Assembly (NCBI RefSeq): GCF_042680605.1
Contig: NZ_JBHUEE010000006.1
Coordinates: 186,001-250,000, forward strand
Length of the DNA stretch: 64,000 nt
Direction of reading: 5' to 3'
From: Allobogoriella deserti
Lineage (GTDB): Bacteria; Actinomycetota; Actinomycetes; Actinomycetales; Actinomycetaceae
The translations under genes and the position numbers were made by a program. The notes beneath the pieces were generated by a model that was given only the letters and a program-made list of their open reading frames with translations, ran no database searches and was not told where the DNA came from. Below, piece by piece: positions 1-8,839 of the stretch. Within the stretch, counting starts at the first letter, position 1. Each line of letters opens with the position of its first letter.

Positions 1-312
1 GGCGAGTGGCAGGACCTGCTCACGGGAGAGTCCGTCAGTGGGCCCGGATTCCGGAGCCAGGAGGTGCCGCTGGAACGCATGCCTGTGCTGGTGCGAGCCG
101 GCGCAGTGATCCCGCGCGTGAACGTCGACGCTCACGTGCGGAATACCGATGACCTCCTCGGCCGGCCGTGGACGCTGCACACGTACGGCCGCGCCCCGGG
201 AGAGTTCGACCTGCACGGCTTCGACGGCACGATCACCCGCGTCACGATCGCGAGGCGAAGGGTCAGCGCCGTCGGTTCGCAACCGATCGACGAGGTGGTC
301 CGCCATCACTGA
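1..312 (+). CDS. GH31 family glycosidase, C-terminal end (partial)
   Basis: Reading frame 1 is open from the window edge to the TGA at 310-312, so only about 103 C-terminal residues are present. The opening W-x-D-L-x-T-G-E stretch followed by PLERMPVLVRAGAVIP is the typical post-barrel beta-sandwich segment of family 31 glycoside hydrolases (alpha-glucosidases and alpha-xylosidases). The catalytic barrel lies outside the window, so substrate specificity cannot be judged. The following M24-type gene runs in the same direction a few tens of bases downstream, suggesting a carbohydrate-linked transcription unit. Confidence 0.72.
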   Translation, partial: GEWQDLLTGESVSGPGFRSQEVPLERMPVLVRAGAVIPRVNVDAHVRNTDDLLGRPWTLHTYGRAPGEFDLHGFDGTITRVTIARRRVSAVGSQPIDEVVRHH

Positions 313-367
313 TATCCCTCCCCTGGCCGGGCCCGGACCGGACCTGGACGAGAAGCTCGGCCGGCTC

Positions 368-1426
368 ATGGCACATGTGCGCGAGCAGGACGGGGGCACC
401 GTGGTGCTCCGTCACCAGGGCTCCTTGTCCTGGCTGCTCGGCGTGCGCTCACACGTGCCGCAGACCCTGGACGCGGCCTGCTTCGATCTCGTGGTCGAGG
501 CACCGGCGGCGGAGGGGCCGGGAGGCGCTCGTCTGACGGTCGTGACGAACGCGATCGAGGCGCCGCGACTACGTGCGAGTGAACTGGCGGACCTGGACGC
601 GGACTGGACCGTCGTGCCGTGGTGGGAGACACGGGAACCGGAGCTCCCGACCGGCCCTGACGTCCTGACCGACGTGGGGTACCCCGGTGCCCGGGTCGTC
701 ACGGGGCTCGGCGCGTTGCGGCGCAGCCTGACCCGCCATCAGGCCGAACAGCTCGAGACCGTCAGTCGGGACGCCGCTGCGGCGGCGACCGACACTGCCC
801 GAGAGCTGACGCCGCGGACCACCGAGTACGCCGCCGCCGGACTCTTCAGCCGTGAGCTGCTGGCCCGCGGACTCGACCCGGTGGTGCTCCTCGTCGCCGG
901 TGACACCCGGATCGGCCCGCATCGCCATCCGCTGCCCACGGGCGAAGCTCTCGGTCGCCGGGCGATGCTCGTTTGCTGTGCCCGGCGGCACGGCCTCATC
1001 GCCAGCGTCACCCGCACCGTGGCGTTCACTCCGCCTACGGCCGGCGAGCACGACGCCTACCACCGTCTGCTCGAGGTCGAGGGCGACTTCCTCGATGCGA
1101 CGCGCCCGGGCCGGACCGTCGGGTCCGTCGTCGCTGCCGGGACCGCCGGATACGCCGTGCACGGCTTCGCACCCGAGGAGTGGCACCGCCACCATCAGGG
1201 CGGATTCTCCGGGTGGCAACCCCGCGAGTACCCCGCACATCCGGCGTCAACGGACGTCATTCCCGACGCCGCCGTGGTCGCCTGGAACCCCAGCGCGGCC
1301 GGATGGAAGGTCGAGGACACCTCGATCGTCTCCGACGCCGGGCCACGGCCGCTCGTCGTCGACCCGCGCTGGCCAACCCGCACGGTTCGCGGGCGCAGGC
1401 GGCCGGAACCGCTGATCCTCGACTGA
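368..1426 (+). CDS. M24-family (Xaa-Pro peptidase-like) protein with degenerate metal site
   Basis: About 352 residues with the pita-bread fold signature of M24 aminopeptidases in the C-terminal half: HHQGG near residue 275, an SGWQPREYPAHP stretch near 282, and WKVEDT near 313. In active M24 enzymes two aspartates sit in the DxG...DxTRT segment; here the corresponding region (residues 201-217) reads LVCCARRHGLIASVTRT, so both aspartates appear to be replaced (by Cys and Ser). The protein may therefore be a non-metal enzyme, as creatinase is, or a non-peptidase homologue. The ATG at 368 was chosen as the first ATG after the upstream stop at 312; the frame stays open further upstream without a convincing start. 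Confidence 0.72.
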   Translation: MAHVREQDGGTVVLRHQGSLSWLLGVRSHVPQTLDAACFDLVVEAPAAEGPGGARLTVVTNAIEAPRLRASELADLDADWTVVPWWETREPELPTGPDVLTDVGYPGARVVTGLGALRRSLTRHQAEQLETVSRDAAAAATDTARELTPRTTEYAAAGLFSRELLARGLDPVVLLVAGDTRIGPHRHPLPTGEALGRRAMLVCCARRHGLIASVTRTVAFTPPTAGEHDAYHRLLEVEGDFLDATRPGRTVGSVVAAGTAGYAVHGFAPEEWHRHHQGGFSGWQPREYPAHPASTDVIPDAAVVAWNPSAAGWKVEDTSIVSDAGPRPLVVDPRWPTRTVRGRRRPEPLILD

Positions 1427-1450
1427 CCGACCCACGACGAAGGAGCCCTC

Positions 1451-2905
1451 ATGGCCGCAACCCCGAAAGCCGACAACGGCACGATGCTCATCGACGGCCA
1501 CTGGATCACCGCGACCGCACACGACGTACGTGCCCCCGCCGACGGCGCCGTCGTCGGCCACATCGACTGGGCGGGACCGGACGCCGCCACCTGTGCCGGC
1601 CGGGCAGCCGACGCAGCCGCCGACGCGTTCGCCGGCTGGGCGGACCGGCCCGCCCGCGAACGCGCCGACATTCTCCTGGAGGCCTCCCGGCTCATTGCTG
1701 AACGCAAGGAGGAGCTGGGCGCTCTCCTGGCGCGAGAGAGTGGCAAACGCCTACCCGAAGGAGTCGCGGAGCTCAACTTCTCCGCCGAGTACTTCCGGTG
1801 GTTCGCCGAGGAGGTCCGCCGGCCCCGGGGCCACCACCTCACGCCCGAGGCGCCTGGCCGTCACCACCTCACGACGCGGTGGCCCGCGGGCGTGGTCGCC
1901 AGCCTGACGCCATGGAACTTCCCGTGTTCCATCCAGGCGCGCAAGCTCGCGCCGGCGCTCGCCGCCGGGTGCACCGTCGTGGCCCGTGTGTCGGAGAAGG
2001 CGCCACTCGCTGTCACCGAGATGATCCGGTGCCTCACGGACGCCGGCGTCCCGGCCGGCGTCGTGAACCTGGTGCACGGCCCCGCCCGGGAGGTCACGAC
2101 GGCACTGCTCGAGCACCGAGCGGTCCGCGTCGTGACCTTCACCGGTTCGACCGAGGTTGGCCGCCAGATCATGGCCACGGCCGCCGGGCGAGTAGTCCGG
2201 CCACTGCTCGAACTCGGCGGTGACGGTGCCTTCATCGTCTTCGACGACGCCGACCTCGACGCCGCCGTGGAGGGTGCAATGCTCGCCAAGTTCCGTAACA
2301 ACGGGCAGTCGTGCGTCGCAGCCAACCGGTTCTTCGTCCAGGACGGTGTGTACGAGGAGTTCACCCGGCGACTGTCGGCACGCGTGGACGCCATGTCCGT
2401 CGGCGACCCACTGGCGTCCCAGACGCCCGACCTCGGTCCGCTGATCGACCAGGCCCGGGTCGAGGATGTGCACACGGTCGTCGAGGACGCGCTCGGCCGG
2501 GGTGCGCGGCGTCTCACCCGCGAGCACGAACTTCCGACCTCAGGGAGCTACTACGGCCCGGTGCTGCTCAGTGACGTGCCCGACGACGCACAGCTCGCCA
2601 CGCGGGAGGTGTTCGGCCCCGCCGCAGGAGTCTTCCGGTTTACCGACGAAGATGACGTCGTCGCGCGCGCGAACGCCACCGAAATGGGGCTGGCCGGGTA
2701 CGCCTTCACCCGGGACGCCGCCCGGTGCTGGCGCCTGAGCGAGCGGCTCGACGTCGGCATCCTCGGTGTCAACGATCCGTTGCCGTCCGTGGCCTACGCA
2801 CCGATGGGCGGGACCAAGCAGTCCGGCCTTGGGCGCGAAGGGGCGGACCTCGGGCTCGAGGAGTTCCAGGAGCTGCGGTACGTCGCCTGGCGCGAAACCG
2901 CCTGA
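1451..2905 (+). CDS. NAD(P)-dependent aldehyde dehydrogenase (succinate-semialdehyde dehydrogenase-like)
   Basis: The 484-residue length is standard for the ALDH superfamily. Visible motifs are TPWNFP near residue 154, the nucleotide-binding FTGSTEVG, the general-base region LELGGDGAFIVFDDADLD and the catalytic cysteine in NNGQSCVAANRF, followed by an EVFGPAAGVF segment. It most resembles the succinate-semialdehyde/short aldehyde class, but the natural aldehyde cannot be read from sequence. An AAGGAG ribosome-binding site precedes the ATG. It starts 24 bases after the M24-like gene and is followed after two bases by a TauE-type permease, so the group looks like one operon oxidising a sugar- or amine-derived aldehyde. 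Confidence 0.88.
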   Translation: MAATPKADNGTMLIDGHWITATAHDVRAPADGAVVGHIDWAGPDAATCAGRAADAAADAFAGWADRPARERADILLEASRLIAERKEELGALLARESGKRLPEGVAELNFSAEYFRWFAEEVRRPRGHHLTPEAPGRHHLTTRWPAGVVASLTPWNFPCSIQARKLAPALAAGCTVVARVSEKAPLAVTEMIRCLTDAGVPAGVVNLVHGPAREVTTALLEHRAVRVVTFTGSTEVGRQIMATAAGRVVRPLLELGGDGAFIVFDDADLDAAVEGAMLAKFRNNGQSCVAANRFFVQDGVYEEFTRRLSARVDAMSVGDPLASQTPDLGPLIDQARVEDVHTVVEDALGRGARRLTREHELPTSGSYYGPVLLSDVPDDAQLATREVFGPAAGVFRFTDEDDVVARANATEMGLAGYAFTRDAARCWRLSERLDVGILGVNDPLPSVAYAPMGGTKQSGLGREGADLGLEEFQELRYVAWRETA

Positions 2906-2907
2906 CC

Positions 2908-3645
2908 GTGGCGCTCTCACCCGTCGACCTCGCCCTCGTCGCAGCCGCCGTGTTGCTCGGTGCGGGGACACAACGGGTGACCGGGCTGGGGTTCGGCCTG
3001 GTCAGCGCACCGTTCTTGGTGCTGTTGCTCGGCCCCTTCCACGGCGTCGTGCTTGCCAACGCCCTGGGCCTGTTCACCAGCGTGACGGTGCTGGTCCAGG
3101 TGTGGCGGCGGGTCGACCTCCGGCGCTTCGCGCTCCTGGCCGTGCCGGCGGCCGTGGCGATTGCGCCTGGGGCCTGGTTGGCCCTGACGGTCTCCGGTCC
3201 GGTGTTGTCCGTCGTCGTGGGCTCCGTCGCGTTCCTCGCCATTCTCGCCGTGGTCAGTTCGGAGCGGATGCGCGTCTTCCGGGGCCGTGGGGGAGGGGTC
3301 GCCGCCGGCGGCCTGTCCGGATTCATGAATGTCACCGCAGGGGTCGGAGGTCCGGCGATCACGTTGTACGCCCTGTCGACGGCGTGGGAGCACCGGTCGT
3401 TCGTCGCGACGGCCCAGTTGTACTTCGCCGTCGTCAGCGGGGCCTCGCTGCTGGCGAAGGGCTGGCCGGTGTTGGCGCCGACGGCGTGGGCAGTGGTGCT
3501 CGGTGGACTGGTCGTCGGCGTCGTCGCCGGGACGGCGTTGAGCTGGCGGATTCCCGCCAGCCGGGCTCAGAAGCTCGTGGCCGCGCTAGCGCTGGCGGGC
3601 TCACTGGCCACGGTGGCCAAAGGGGTCGTGGCGGTAGCGGCGTAG
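2908..3645 (+). CDS. TauE/SafE-family sulfite/anion exporter-like membrane protein
   Basis: About 245 residues, nearly all hydrophobic, with about seven to eight predicted membrane segments and the repeated family pattern: a GLGFGLVSAPFLVLLLGP motif in the first half and GFMNVTAGVGGPAITLYAL in the second. The family exports sulfite, sulfoacetate or related organic anions. The GTG at 2908 sits two bases after the aldehyde dehydrogenase stop and gives the expected N-terminal membrane segment; an in-frame ATG further upstream would add an arginine-rich peptide from inside the dehydrogenase gene. Tight coupling to the dehydrogenase suggests export of a product of that pathway. Confidence 0.82.
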   Translation: MALSPVDLALVAAAVLLGAGTQRVTGLGFGLVSAPFLVLLLGPFHGVVLANALGLFTSVTVLVQVWRRVDLRRFALLAVPAAVAIAPGAWLALTVSGPVLSVVVGSVAFLAILAVVSSERMRVFRGRGGGVAAGGLSGFMNVTAGVGGPAITLYALSTAWEHRSFVATAQLYFAVVSGASLLAKGWPVLAPTAWAVVLGGLVVGVVAGTALSWRIPASRAQKLVAALALAGSLATVAKGVVAVAA

Positions 3646-3661
3646 CGGTAGCCGCGCTTCT

Positions 3662-4327
3662 TCAGCGGTCGTCGTCGGGTTCCGGCTCGTCACCGACCAA
3701 CTGTGCCAACGGTGTCCCGCACGCGTCACCGTTCCAGGCCTCGATACCCTCCCGGACCGCCCATGCGGCGATGATCAGCGCGGCCACCGGGTCGGCCCAC
3801 CACCAGCCGAGTGTGCTGTTGAACGCCAGGCCGGCCAAGAGCACCGCCGAGAGCCAGGCGCAGACCAGGGTCTGGCGCGAATCAGCGACCGCGGACGCCG
3901 AACCCAGCTCGCGGCCGGTACGGCGCTCGAACCAGGACAACCCGGGCATGACCAGCAGACTGATGACGGCCAGCACCATCCCCACGGTCGAGTGGTCGGG
4001 CGCCGAGGCCGTCAGCAGGCTGCGCACGGCGTCGGCCGTCACGACGACGGCGAGCGCGAGGAAGGCGATCGCGACGGCTCGCATGGCCGTCTTCTCGCGC
4101 CGCTCGGGGGCGGGTGCGGAGAACTGCCAGGCGATCGCGGCGGCGGAGAGCACCTCGACCACCGAGTCCAGGCCGAAGCCGATCAGAGCTGAGGACGACG
4201 CCGCCCCGCCCGCGGCGAGGGCGATCACGGCCTCGGCCGCGTTGTAACTGATGGTCGCGGTGACGATCCAGCGGATCCGGCGCTGCAGGACCTGGCGTCG
4301 TGCACGGGGGAGCGGCGCAGCGGTCAT
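3662..4327 (-). CDS. Cation diffusion facilitator-like heavy-metal transporter (short form)
   Basis: A protein of about 221 residues with roughly five to six hydrophobic segments. The first carries NAAEAVIALAAG and the LIGFGLDSVVEVLSAAAIAWQF stretch typical of cation diffusion facilitators, and a later segment has ADPVAALIIAAWAVREG. The cytosolic C-terminal metal-binding domain of full-length CDF proteins is absent. Translation is coupled to the upstream CmtR-like gene: the ATG at 4327 overlaps the regulator's TGA by four bases. The context indicates efflux of a soft divalent metal such as Cd, Pb or Zn. An antiport mechanism is family knowledge, not visible here. Confidence 0.8.
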   Translation of the reverse strand: MTAAPLPRARRQVLQRRIRWIVTATISYNAAEAVIALAAGGAASSSALIGFGLDSVVEVLSAAAIAWQFSAPAPERREKTAMRAVAIAFLALAVVVTADAVRSLLTASAPDHSTVGMVLAVISLLVMPGLSWFERRTGRELGSASAVADSRQTLVCAWLSAVLLAGLAFNSTLGWWWADPVAALIIAAWAVREGIEAWNGDACGTPLAQLVGDEPEPDDDR

Positions 4328-4653
4328 TGGCACGTGCACTCCGGGCCGCAGCACTGGGGGTCCACGGCGAGGACAAGACCCAGGAGCTCGCCGAGGGCCG
4401 GTGCGAGGTGCGCGTCCGCGAGGCGGTACCACGTCCGGCGCCCCTCCTTCACGGACTGCACGAGACCACACCCACGCAGGCACGCGAGCTGATTGGAGAC
4501 GACCTGCCGGCTGACGCCGAGGCCTTCTGCCAGGTCCGAGGGGCACGCCGGCGCCTCCCGCAGTGCGAGCAGGATCCGCGCACGCGTCGTGTCCGAGAGT
4601 GCGTACCCGAACCGCGACAGCGCTTCGGTGTGGGTCAGCGTCACGGTGGCCAT
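4324..4653 (-). CDS. cmtR: CmtR-like ArsR/SmtB metal-sensing repressor
   Basis: A 109-residue winged-helix protein. The recognition helix region contains LACLRGCGLV (residues about 66-75), the same Cys-x3-Cys arrangement in the DNA-binding helix that defines mycobacterial CmtR. The C-terminus is cysteine-rich (CCGPECTCQ), supplying further thiolates as CmtR does with its C-terminal Cys. CmtR binds Cd(II) or Pb(II) and then leaves its operator. The gene overlaps the CDF transporter gene, so the repressor and the transporter it presumably controls form one unit. An inverted repeat lies directly upstream at 4657-4686. Confidence 0.88.
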   Translation of the reverse strand: MATVTLTHTEALSRFGYALSDTTRARILLALREAPACPSDLAEGLGVSRQVVSNQLACLRGCGLVQSVKEGRRTWYRLADAHLAPALGELLGLVLAVDPQCCGPECTCQ

Positions 4654-4656
4654 GGG

Positions 4657-4686
4657 CCGACAGTACAGGGAATGCTGAACTGTCGG
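4657..4686. promoter_or_regulatory. Candidate CmtR-like operator
   Basis: CCGACAGT at 4657-4664 and ACTGTCGG at 4679-4686 form perfect 8-bp inverted arms separated by 14 bp, four bases upstream of the regulator start. Position and symmetry suit the operator of an autoregulating ArsR-family repressor. Binding is inferred, not shown. Confidence 0.5.
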
Positions 4687-4708
4687 ACGCGCTCGCGAGT
4701 GGGTCTGT

Positions 4709-5944
4709 CTACCCGCCGGCCACGAGTTCCGCCTCGACTCCCGGAACCTGTGCTCGCGCGCGGTCCAGCCGGACGCTGACCAACGCGAGGATGCAGCCCG
4801 TCGCCGCGAGCGCGGCGCCGACCCAGCCCGGTGCGAGGTACCCGAAGCCGCCGGCGATCACCAGCCCGCCGAGCCACGCCCCGAGCGAGTTCCCGACGTT
4901 GAACGCGGCGTGGTTCATCGCCGCACCGAGGAGCTCGGCATCCCCGGCGATCCGGATGATGCGTGACTGGATCGACGGGATGAGCGCCGATCCCGTCGCA
5001 CCGACGCCGAAGACGAGGAGGAACAGCGCCACCGGCTGTGCGGCCAACGTCGCGTACAGCGCCATGATCACGATGTAGGTGCTGAACCCGAGCAGCAAGG
5101 TGCGGGTCAGGTCGCGGTCGCTGGCCCATCCGCCGATGACGTTGCCGACCGTCATCCCGACGCCGAGCGTCGCCAGGACCCACGGGACGGCGGACTCCGC
5201 CAGTCCTGCGCTGCGCGTGGTGACCTCGGCGATGTAGGAGTAGACGGCGAAGAAGCCGCCGAACCCGATCGCGCCGACGGCGAGCATCAACCACAGCCGT
5301 GGGTTCCGGAACGCGGCCAGCTCACGCAGCGCACCGCGGTCCGGATTGCCGGCCACCCGTGGCAGCGTGAGGAACGCGATCAGCAGGGCGACGGCGAAGA
5401 TCACCGCGACGGCCACGTACGCCCAGCGCCATCCGGCGGTCTGCCCGAGGAGTGTGCCGAGGGGGACGCCCACGACGTTGGCGATGGTCAGCCCGGACAG
5501 GGCCAGCGCGACGCCGGCGCCCTGCTTGCCAGGGCCCATGAGTCGGGCCGCGAAGAGCGAGGCCACGCCGAAGTAGGCGCCGTGGGGCAACGCCGAGGCG
5601 AAGCGTGCGAGGGCCGTCAGCTCGAAGGTGGGCATGAGCGCGCTGGCGAGATTCGCCGTCGTGAAGGCTGCGGCCAGGATGAGGACCAGGGTGCGCTGTG
5701 AGAGTTTGGCCGCCACGACGGCGGTCACCGGAGCGCCGATCACCACACCGAGCGCGTAGACCGTGATGAGCCATCCGGCACGGGCGATCCCCGCCTGTGG
5801 GGCGGTGGCGAACCCGGGGATGAGCTCCTCTCCGATCTGCGGCAGCAGGCCCATCGAGACGAACTCGGTGGTGCCGATGCCGAACCCGCCGAGGGCGAGC
5901 GCGAAGAGGGCGAGATTGCGGCGGGTGGTGCTCAGCGGCGGCAT
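4709..5944 (-). CDS. MFS exporter, sugar-efflux/chloramphenicol-resistance type
   Basis: About 411 residues with twelve predicted membrane segments. The N-terminus has LALFALALGGFGIGTTEFVSMGLLPQ, the hallmark of the DHA1 AraJ/CmlA-type exporters, followed by GWLITVYALGVVIGAPV and, in the linker, SQRTLVLILA. These proteins expel drugs or sugars by proton antiport. The ATG at 5944 gives the expected cytoplasmic lead-in; the longer open frame upstream is arginine-rich and atypical. A GAGGGAG ribosome-binding site lies just upstream on the minus strand. It is convergent to nothing and divergent from the CNNM genes. Confidence 0.85.
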   Translation of the reverse strand: MPPLSTTRRNLALFALALGGFGIGTTEFVSMGLLPQIGEELIPGFATAPQAGIARAGWLITVYALGVVIGAPVTAVVAAKLSQRTLVLILAAAFTTANLASALMPTFELTALARFASALPHGAYFGVASLFAARLMGPGKQGAGVALALSGLTIANVVGVPLGTLLGQTAGWRWAYVAVAVIFAVALLIAFLTLPRVAGNPDRGALRELAAFRNPRLWLMLAVGAIGFGGFFAVYSYIAEVTTRSAGLAESAVPWVLATLGVGMTVGNVIGGWASDRDLTRTLLLGFSTYIVIMALYATLAAQPVALFLLVFGVGATGSALIPSIQSRIIRIAGDAELLGAAMNHAAFNVGNSLGAWLGGLVIAGGFGYLAPGWVGAALAATGCILALVSVRLDRARAQVPGVEAELVAGG

Positions 5945-6244
5945 GGTCTCCCTCGGACCGAGGCGGACAGGACCCGCGACGCTGCGCCGGACCAGTCTAG
6001 GAGCGCTCGGCGCCCGGCGGGAACGGCGCGCGGCGGGAACGGCGCCGACGGGAGCCGCGCAGGGGCGGGAACATCGGCGTGCCCTGGACCGTTGTGCTCG
6101 CGTCGGCCATCCCGCACCATGGAGGCCACCACGACCGCGCCCACGTGGGCGCCTGGCCGCGAACACACAGAGGACGATGGACGAGAGTTGTAGTACCAGC
6201 ACCCAGGCCATGACCGAGCGCCTCCGCCGAGGGAGGACCGCCGG
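5945..6244. other. Intergenic region between divergent MFS and CNNM genes
   Basis: About 300 bases without a supported gene. Directly before the MFS start there is a 13-bp palindrome (CCTCGG-A-CCGAGG, 5951-5963) that overlaps the likely ribosome-binding site. At 6015-6050 the phrase GGCGGGAACGGCGC occurs twice in tandem. The remainder should hold the two divergent promoters, but I could not pick out convincing -35/-10 pairs. Confidence 0.4.
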
Positions 6245-7663
6245 ATGACCTGGGTGCTGACCTTACTGATCGGGATCCTCGTGATCCTTGCCGTCATTGC
6301 CGCGAACGGCTACTTCGTGGCGCAGGAGTTCGCCTACATGGCGGTCGACCGCTCTCGTTTGGGAGCCCGTGCCGAGGCCGGTGACCGCGCCGCTGCACGG
6401 GCCCTGACGATCACGCGGCGCACGTCGTTCATGCTCTCCGGGGCACAACTGGGCATCACCATCACCGGCCTGGTGGTCGGCTACGTCGCGGAGCCGTTGG
6501 TGGGCGAGTCGCTCGGGGAGGCCCTCGGCGGCGTCGGAGTACCGACCGCGGTCGGCGTGGGTGTCGGCACCGTGCTCGCGCTCGTGCTCTCAACCCTGGT
6601 GCAGATGCTCTTCGGTGAGCTGTTCCCGAAGAACCTCGCCATCGCCGCGCCGGAACGGGTCTCGCTCGCCCTGGCCGCGTCGACCGCGGTGTACCTCAAG
6701 GCGTTCGGCTGGCTCATCTGGGTCTTCGACAACGCCTCCAACGCCCTGCTGCGCCTGGTCCGGATCCAACCGGTGCACGACGTCGAACACTCGGCGACGG
6801 CGCGGGACCTCGAGTACATCGTGGCCGACTCCCGGGCCAGCGGGGACCTGCCCGCGGATCTGTCGGTCCTGCTCGACCGCATCCTCGACTTCCCGAACCA
6901 GGACGTCGAGCACGCGATGATCCCCCGCTCGCGGGCGGACAACGTCGGCCCGGACGAGACCCTCGCAGACATGCGCGCGCGGATGGCGCAGGGGCACACC
7001 CGTTACCCGGTGGTCGACGAAGACGACGTCGTCGGCGTCGTGCACATGACCGACCTGCTCGCCACGGAGCTGCCGGACGAGGCGCCGGTGACCGAGTTGA
7101 TGCGTTCGCCACTCGTGCTGCCCACCACGATGGCGCTGCCGGACGCCTACCGGGAGCTGTCGGCCACCCGTAACGAGATGGCCTGCGTCGTCGACGAGTA
7201 CGGCGGTTTCGCCGGTGTGCTCACCGTCGAGGACCTCGCCGAGGAGCTCGTCGGGGAGATCCAGGACGAGCACGACGCCCCCGAGCCCGCGGACCTGGAG
7301 CAGGCGGGCGAGAACAGCTGGCTGGTCGCCGGCGAGGTCCATGTCGACGAGATCGAGCGGGCGATCGGCCACGATCTGCCCGAGTCGGACGTCGAGACCA
7401 TCGCCGGGCTGGCGATTGAGGCGCACGGCGCGCTGCCCGAGCCCGGGGACGTCGCCCGGGTCGAGCTGCCGCTCAAACCCTCGCTCCTCGCCCTGTCCGA
7501 GCCGCCCCCGCCGCCCGTGCTCGAGGTCGAGGTTCTCGACGTCGAGCGGCACGTGCCCGCGCGGCTGCGACTCACCGTGGTCGAGACCGACCCGGCCGAC
7601 GGCGGCACGACTGACGGCGGTGGCGCCACCGACGGCGACCGGTCCGAGGAGGTCACCCGATGA
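6245..7663 (+). CDS. CNNM/CorC-type membrane protein with CBS pair (hemolysin-like)
   Basis: A 472-residue protein with an N-terminal CNNM (DUF21) domain of about four membrane segments (residues 1-200, including TSFMLSGAQLGITITGLVVGYVA), a CBS pair (about 215-335, with MIPRSRADNVGPDETL and EYGGFAGVLTVEDLAEELVGEI) and a C-terminal CorC/HlyC transporter-associated domain (about 345-430). The last 30 residues are an acidic, Gly/Asp/Thr-rich tail. The family is linked to Mg/Co homeostasis; older annotations call it hemolysin. GAGGGAGG precedes the ATG. It overlaps the next CNNM gene by four bases. Confidence 0.88.
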   Translation: MTWVLTLLIGILVILAVIAANGYFVAQEFAYMAVDRSRLGARAEAGDRAAARALTITRRTSFMLSGAQLGITITGLVVGYVAEPLVGESLGEALGGVGVPTAVGVGVGTVLALVLSTLVQMLFGELFPKNLAIAAPERVSLALAASTAVYLKAFGWLIWVFDNASNALLRLVRIQPVHDVEHSATARDLEYIVADSRASGDLPADLSVLLDRILDFPNQDVEHAMIPRSRADNVGPDETLADMRARMAQGHTRYPVVDEDDVVGVVHMTDLLATELPDEAPVTELMRSPLVLPTTMALPDAYRELSATRNEMACVVDEYGGFAGVLTVEDLAEELVGEIQDEHDAPEPADLEQAGENSWLVAGEVHVDEIERAIGHDLPESDVETIAGLAIEAHGALPEPGDVARVELPLKPSLLALSEPPPPPVLEVEVLDVERHVPARLRLTVVETDPADGGTTDGGGATDGDRSEEVTR

Positions 7664-8691
7664 GCGCGCCGACTGTGCTCGTGGCCACCGCCGCCATCAT
7701 CGTGCTCAGCGCCTTCTTCGTCGCCGTCGAGTTCGCCACCCTCGGCGCCAAACGGCATCGCCTCGAGGCGAACGCGGCATCCAGTACCGCCTCCCGGGTG
7801 GCACTGCGTAACGCCAACGAACTCACCGTCCTCCTCGCCGGGTGCCAGCTCGGCATCACGGCCTGCACGCTGGCCCTCGGTCACGTGACCAAACCCGCGG
7901 TGCACCACTGGATCACCCCGGCCGCCGAGGCGCTCGGGGCACCGCGATGGACTGCCGACGTCGTCGGCTTCGTCCTCGCCCTGCTGCTGGTGACCTTCCT
8001 GCACCTGGTGGTGGGTGAGATGGCGCCGAAGTCTTGGGCGATCGCCCATCCGGAACGGTCCGCGACGATGCTCGCCCTGCCGATGCGCGCCGTCATGGTG
8101 GTCACCCGGCCGCTCCTGCTCGCCATCAACGAGGCCGCCAACTGGCTCGTCCGCCGCGCCGGGTTCGAGCCCGCGGAGGCCGTCGCCACCGGTCAGAACC
8201 AGGACGACCTGCGTCACCTCGTCGAGCACTCCGTGGAGGTCGGCACTCTCGACGGTGTCTCGTCGGCGCAGCTCCGGGGCGCCCTGGACCTGCAACGGCT
8301 CACGGTGGAGGAACTCACCGCGGGGCAACGCCGACCGATCAGCGTCCCCGAGACGGCGACGGCCGCGGACGTCCGCCGGGCGGCACGTGACTCCGGGCAC
8401 CTGCGGATCCTCGTGGACCGCGCCGGCCGGACGACGGGAGTCGTCCATGTCCGCGACACGCTGCTGCTTCCCGGCGACGCGCCGATCACGGAGGTGACGC
8501 ACCCGGTCTTCGAGCTCGACGCGGGCACGCCGCTGCACGCCGCCCTGTCCCGGATGCGGGAGGCGTCCAACCACCTGGCGCTGGTTCGCGCGACGGGTGG
8601 GGCCAAAGTCGTGACCATCTCGGACATCCTCGGGCGCGTCCTGCCCGCGGAGACCGAGCCGGCGGCCGCCGGCACCGACCAGGGACGCTAG
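7660..8691 (+). CDS. CNNM/CBS-domain membrane protein, paralogous partner lacking CorC domain
   Basis: A 343-residue protein whose N-terminal CNNM domain (FFVAVEFATLGAKRHRLEA, LLAGCQLGITACTLALG) parallels the preceding gene. It continues into a CBS pair (about 205-330) and stops without the CorC/HlyC C-terminal domain. The start ATG at 7660 overlaps the upstream TGA in an ATGA arrangement, so translation is coupled. Adjacent long/short CNNM pairs are common in actinobacteria, suggesting a heteromeric membrane complex for divalent cation handling; heteromerisation is inference. Confidence 0.86.
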   Translation: MSAPTVLVATAAIIVLSAFFVAVEFATLGAKRHRLEANAASSTASRVALRNANELTVLLAGCQLGITACTLALGHVTKPAVHHWITPAAEALGAPRWTADVVGFVLALLLVTFLHLVVGEMAPKSWAIAHPERSATMLALPMRAVMVVTRPLLLAINEAANWLVRRAGFEPAEAVATGQNQDDLRHLVEHSVEVGTLDGVSSAQLRGALDLQRLTVEELTAGQRRPISVPETATAADVRRAARDSGHLRILVDRAGRTTGVVHVRDTLLLPGDAPITEVTHPVFELDAGTPLHAALSRMREASNHLALVRATGGAKVVTISDILGRVLPAETEPAAAGTDQGR

Positions 8692-8839
8692 GACTCGGCA
8701 GGCGGCGTCGGGCGGGAATCCGACGCCGCCGTTCCGGTCCACACCGACCCGGTAATGTGCGAGGCTTGCGGTGCTGGCGCAGACCGATCCCGCCCGCCCG
8801 CCGACCAGGCGCCGGTGGGCAAGGAGGCTGGTGAGACCC

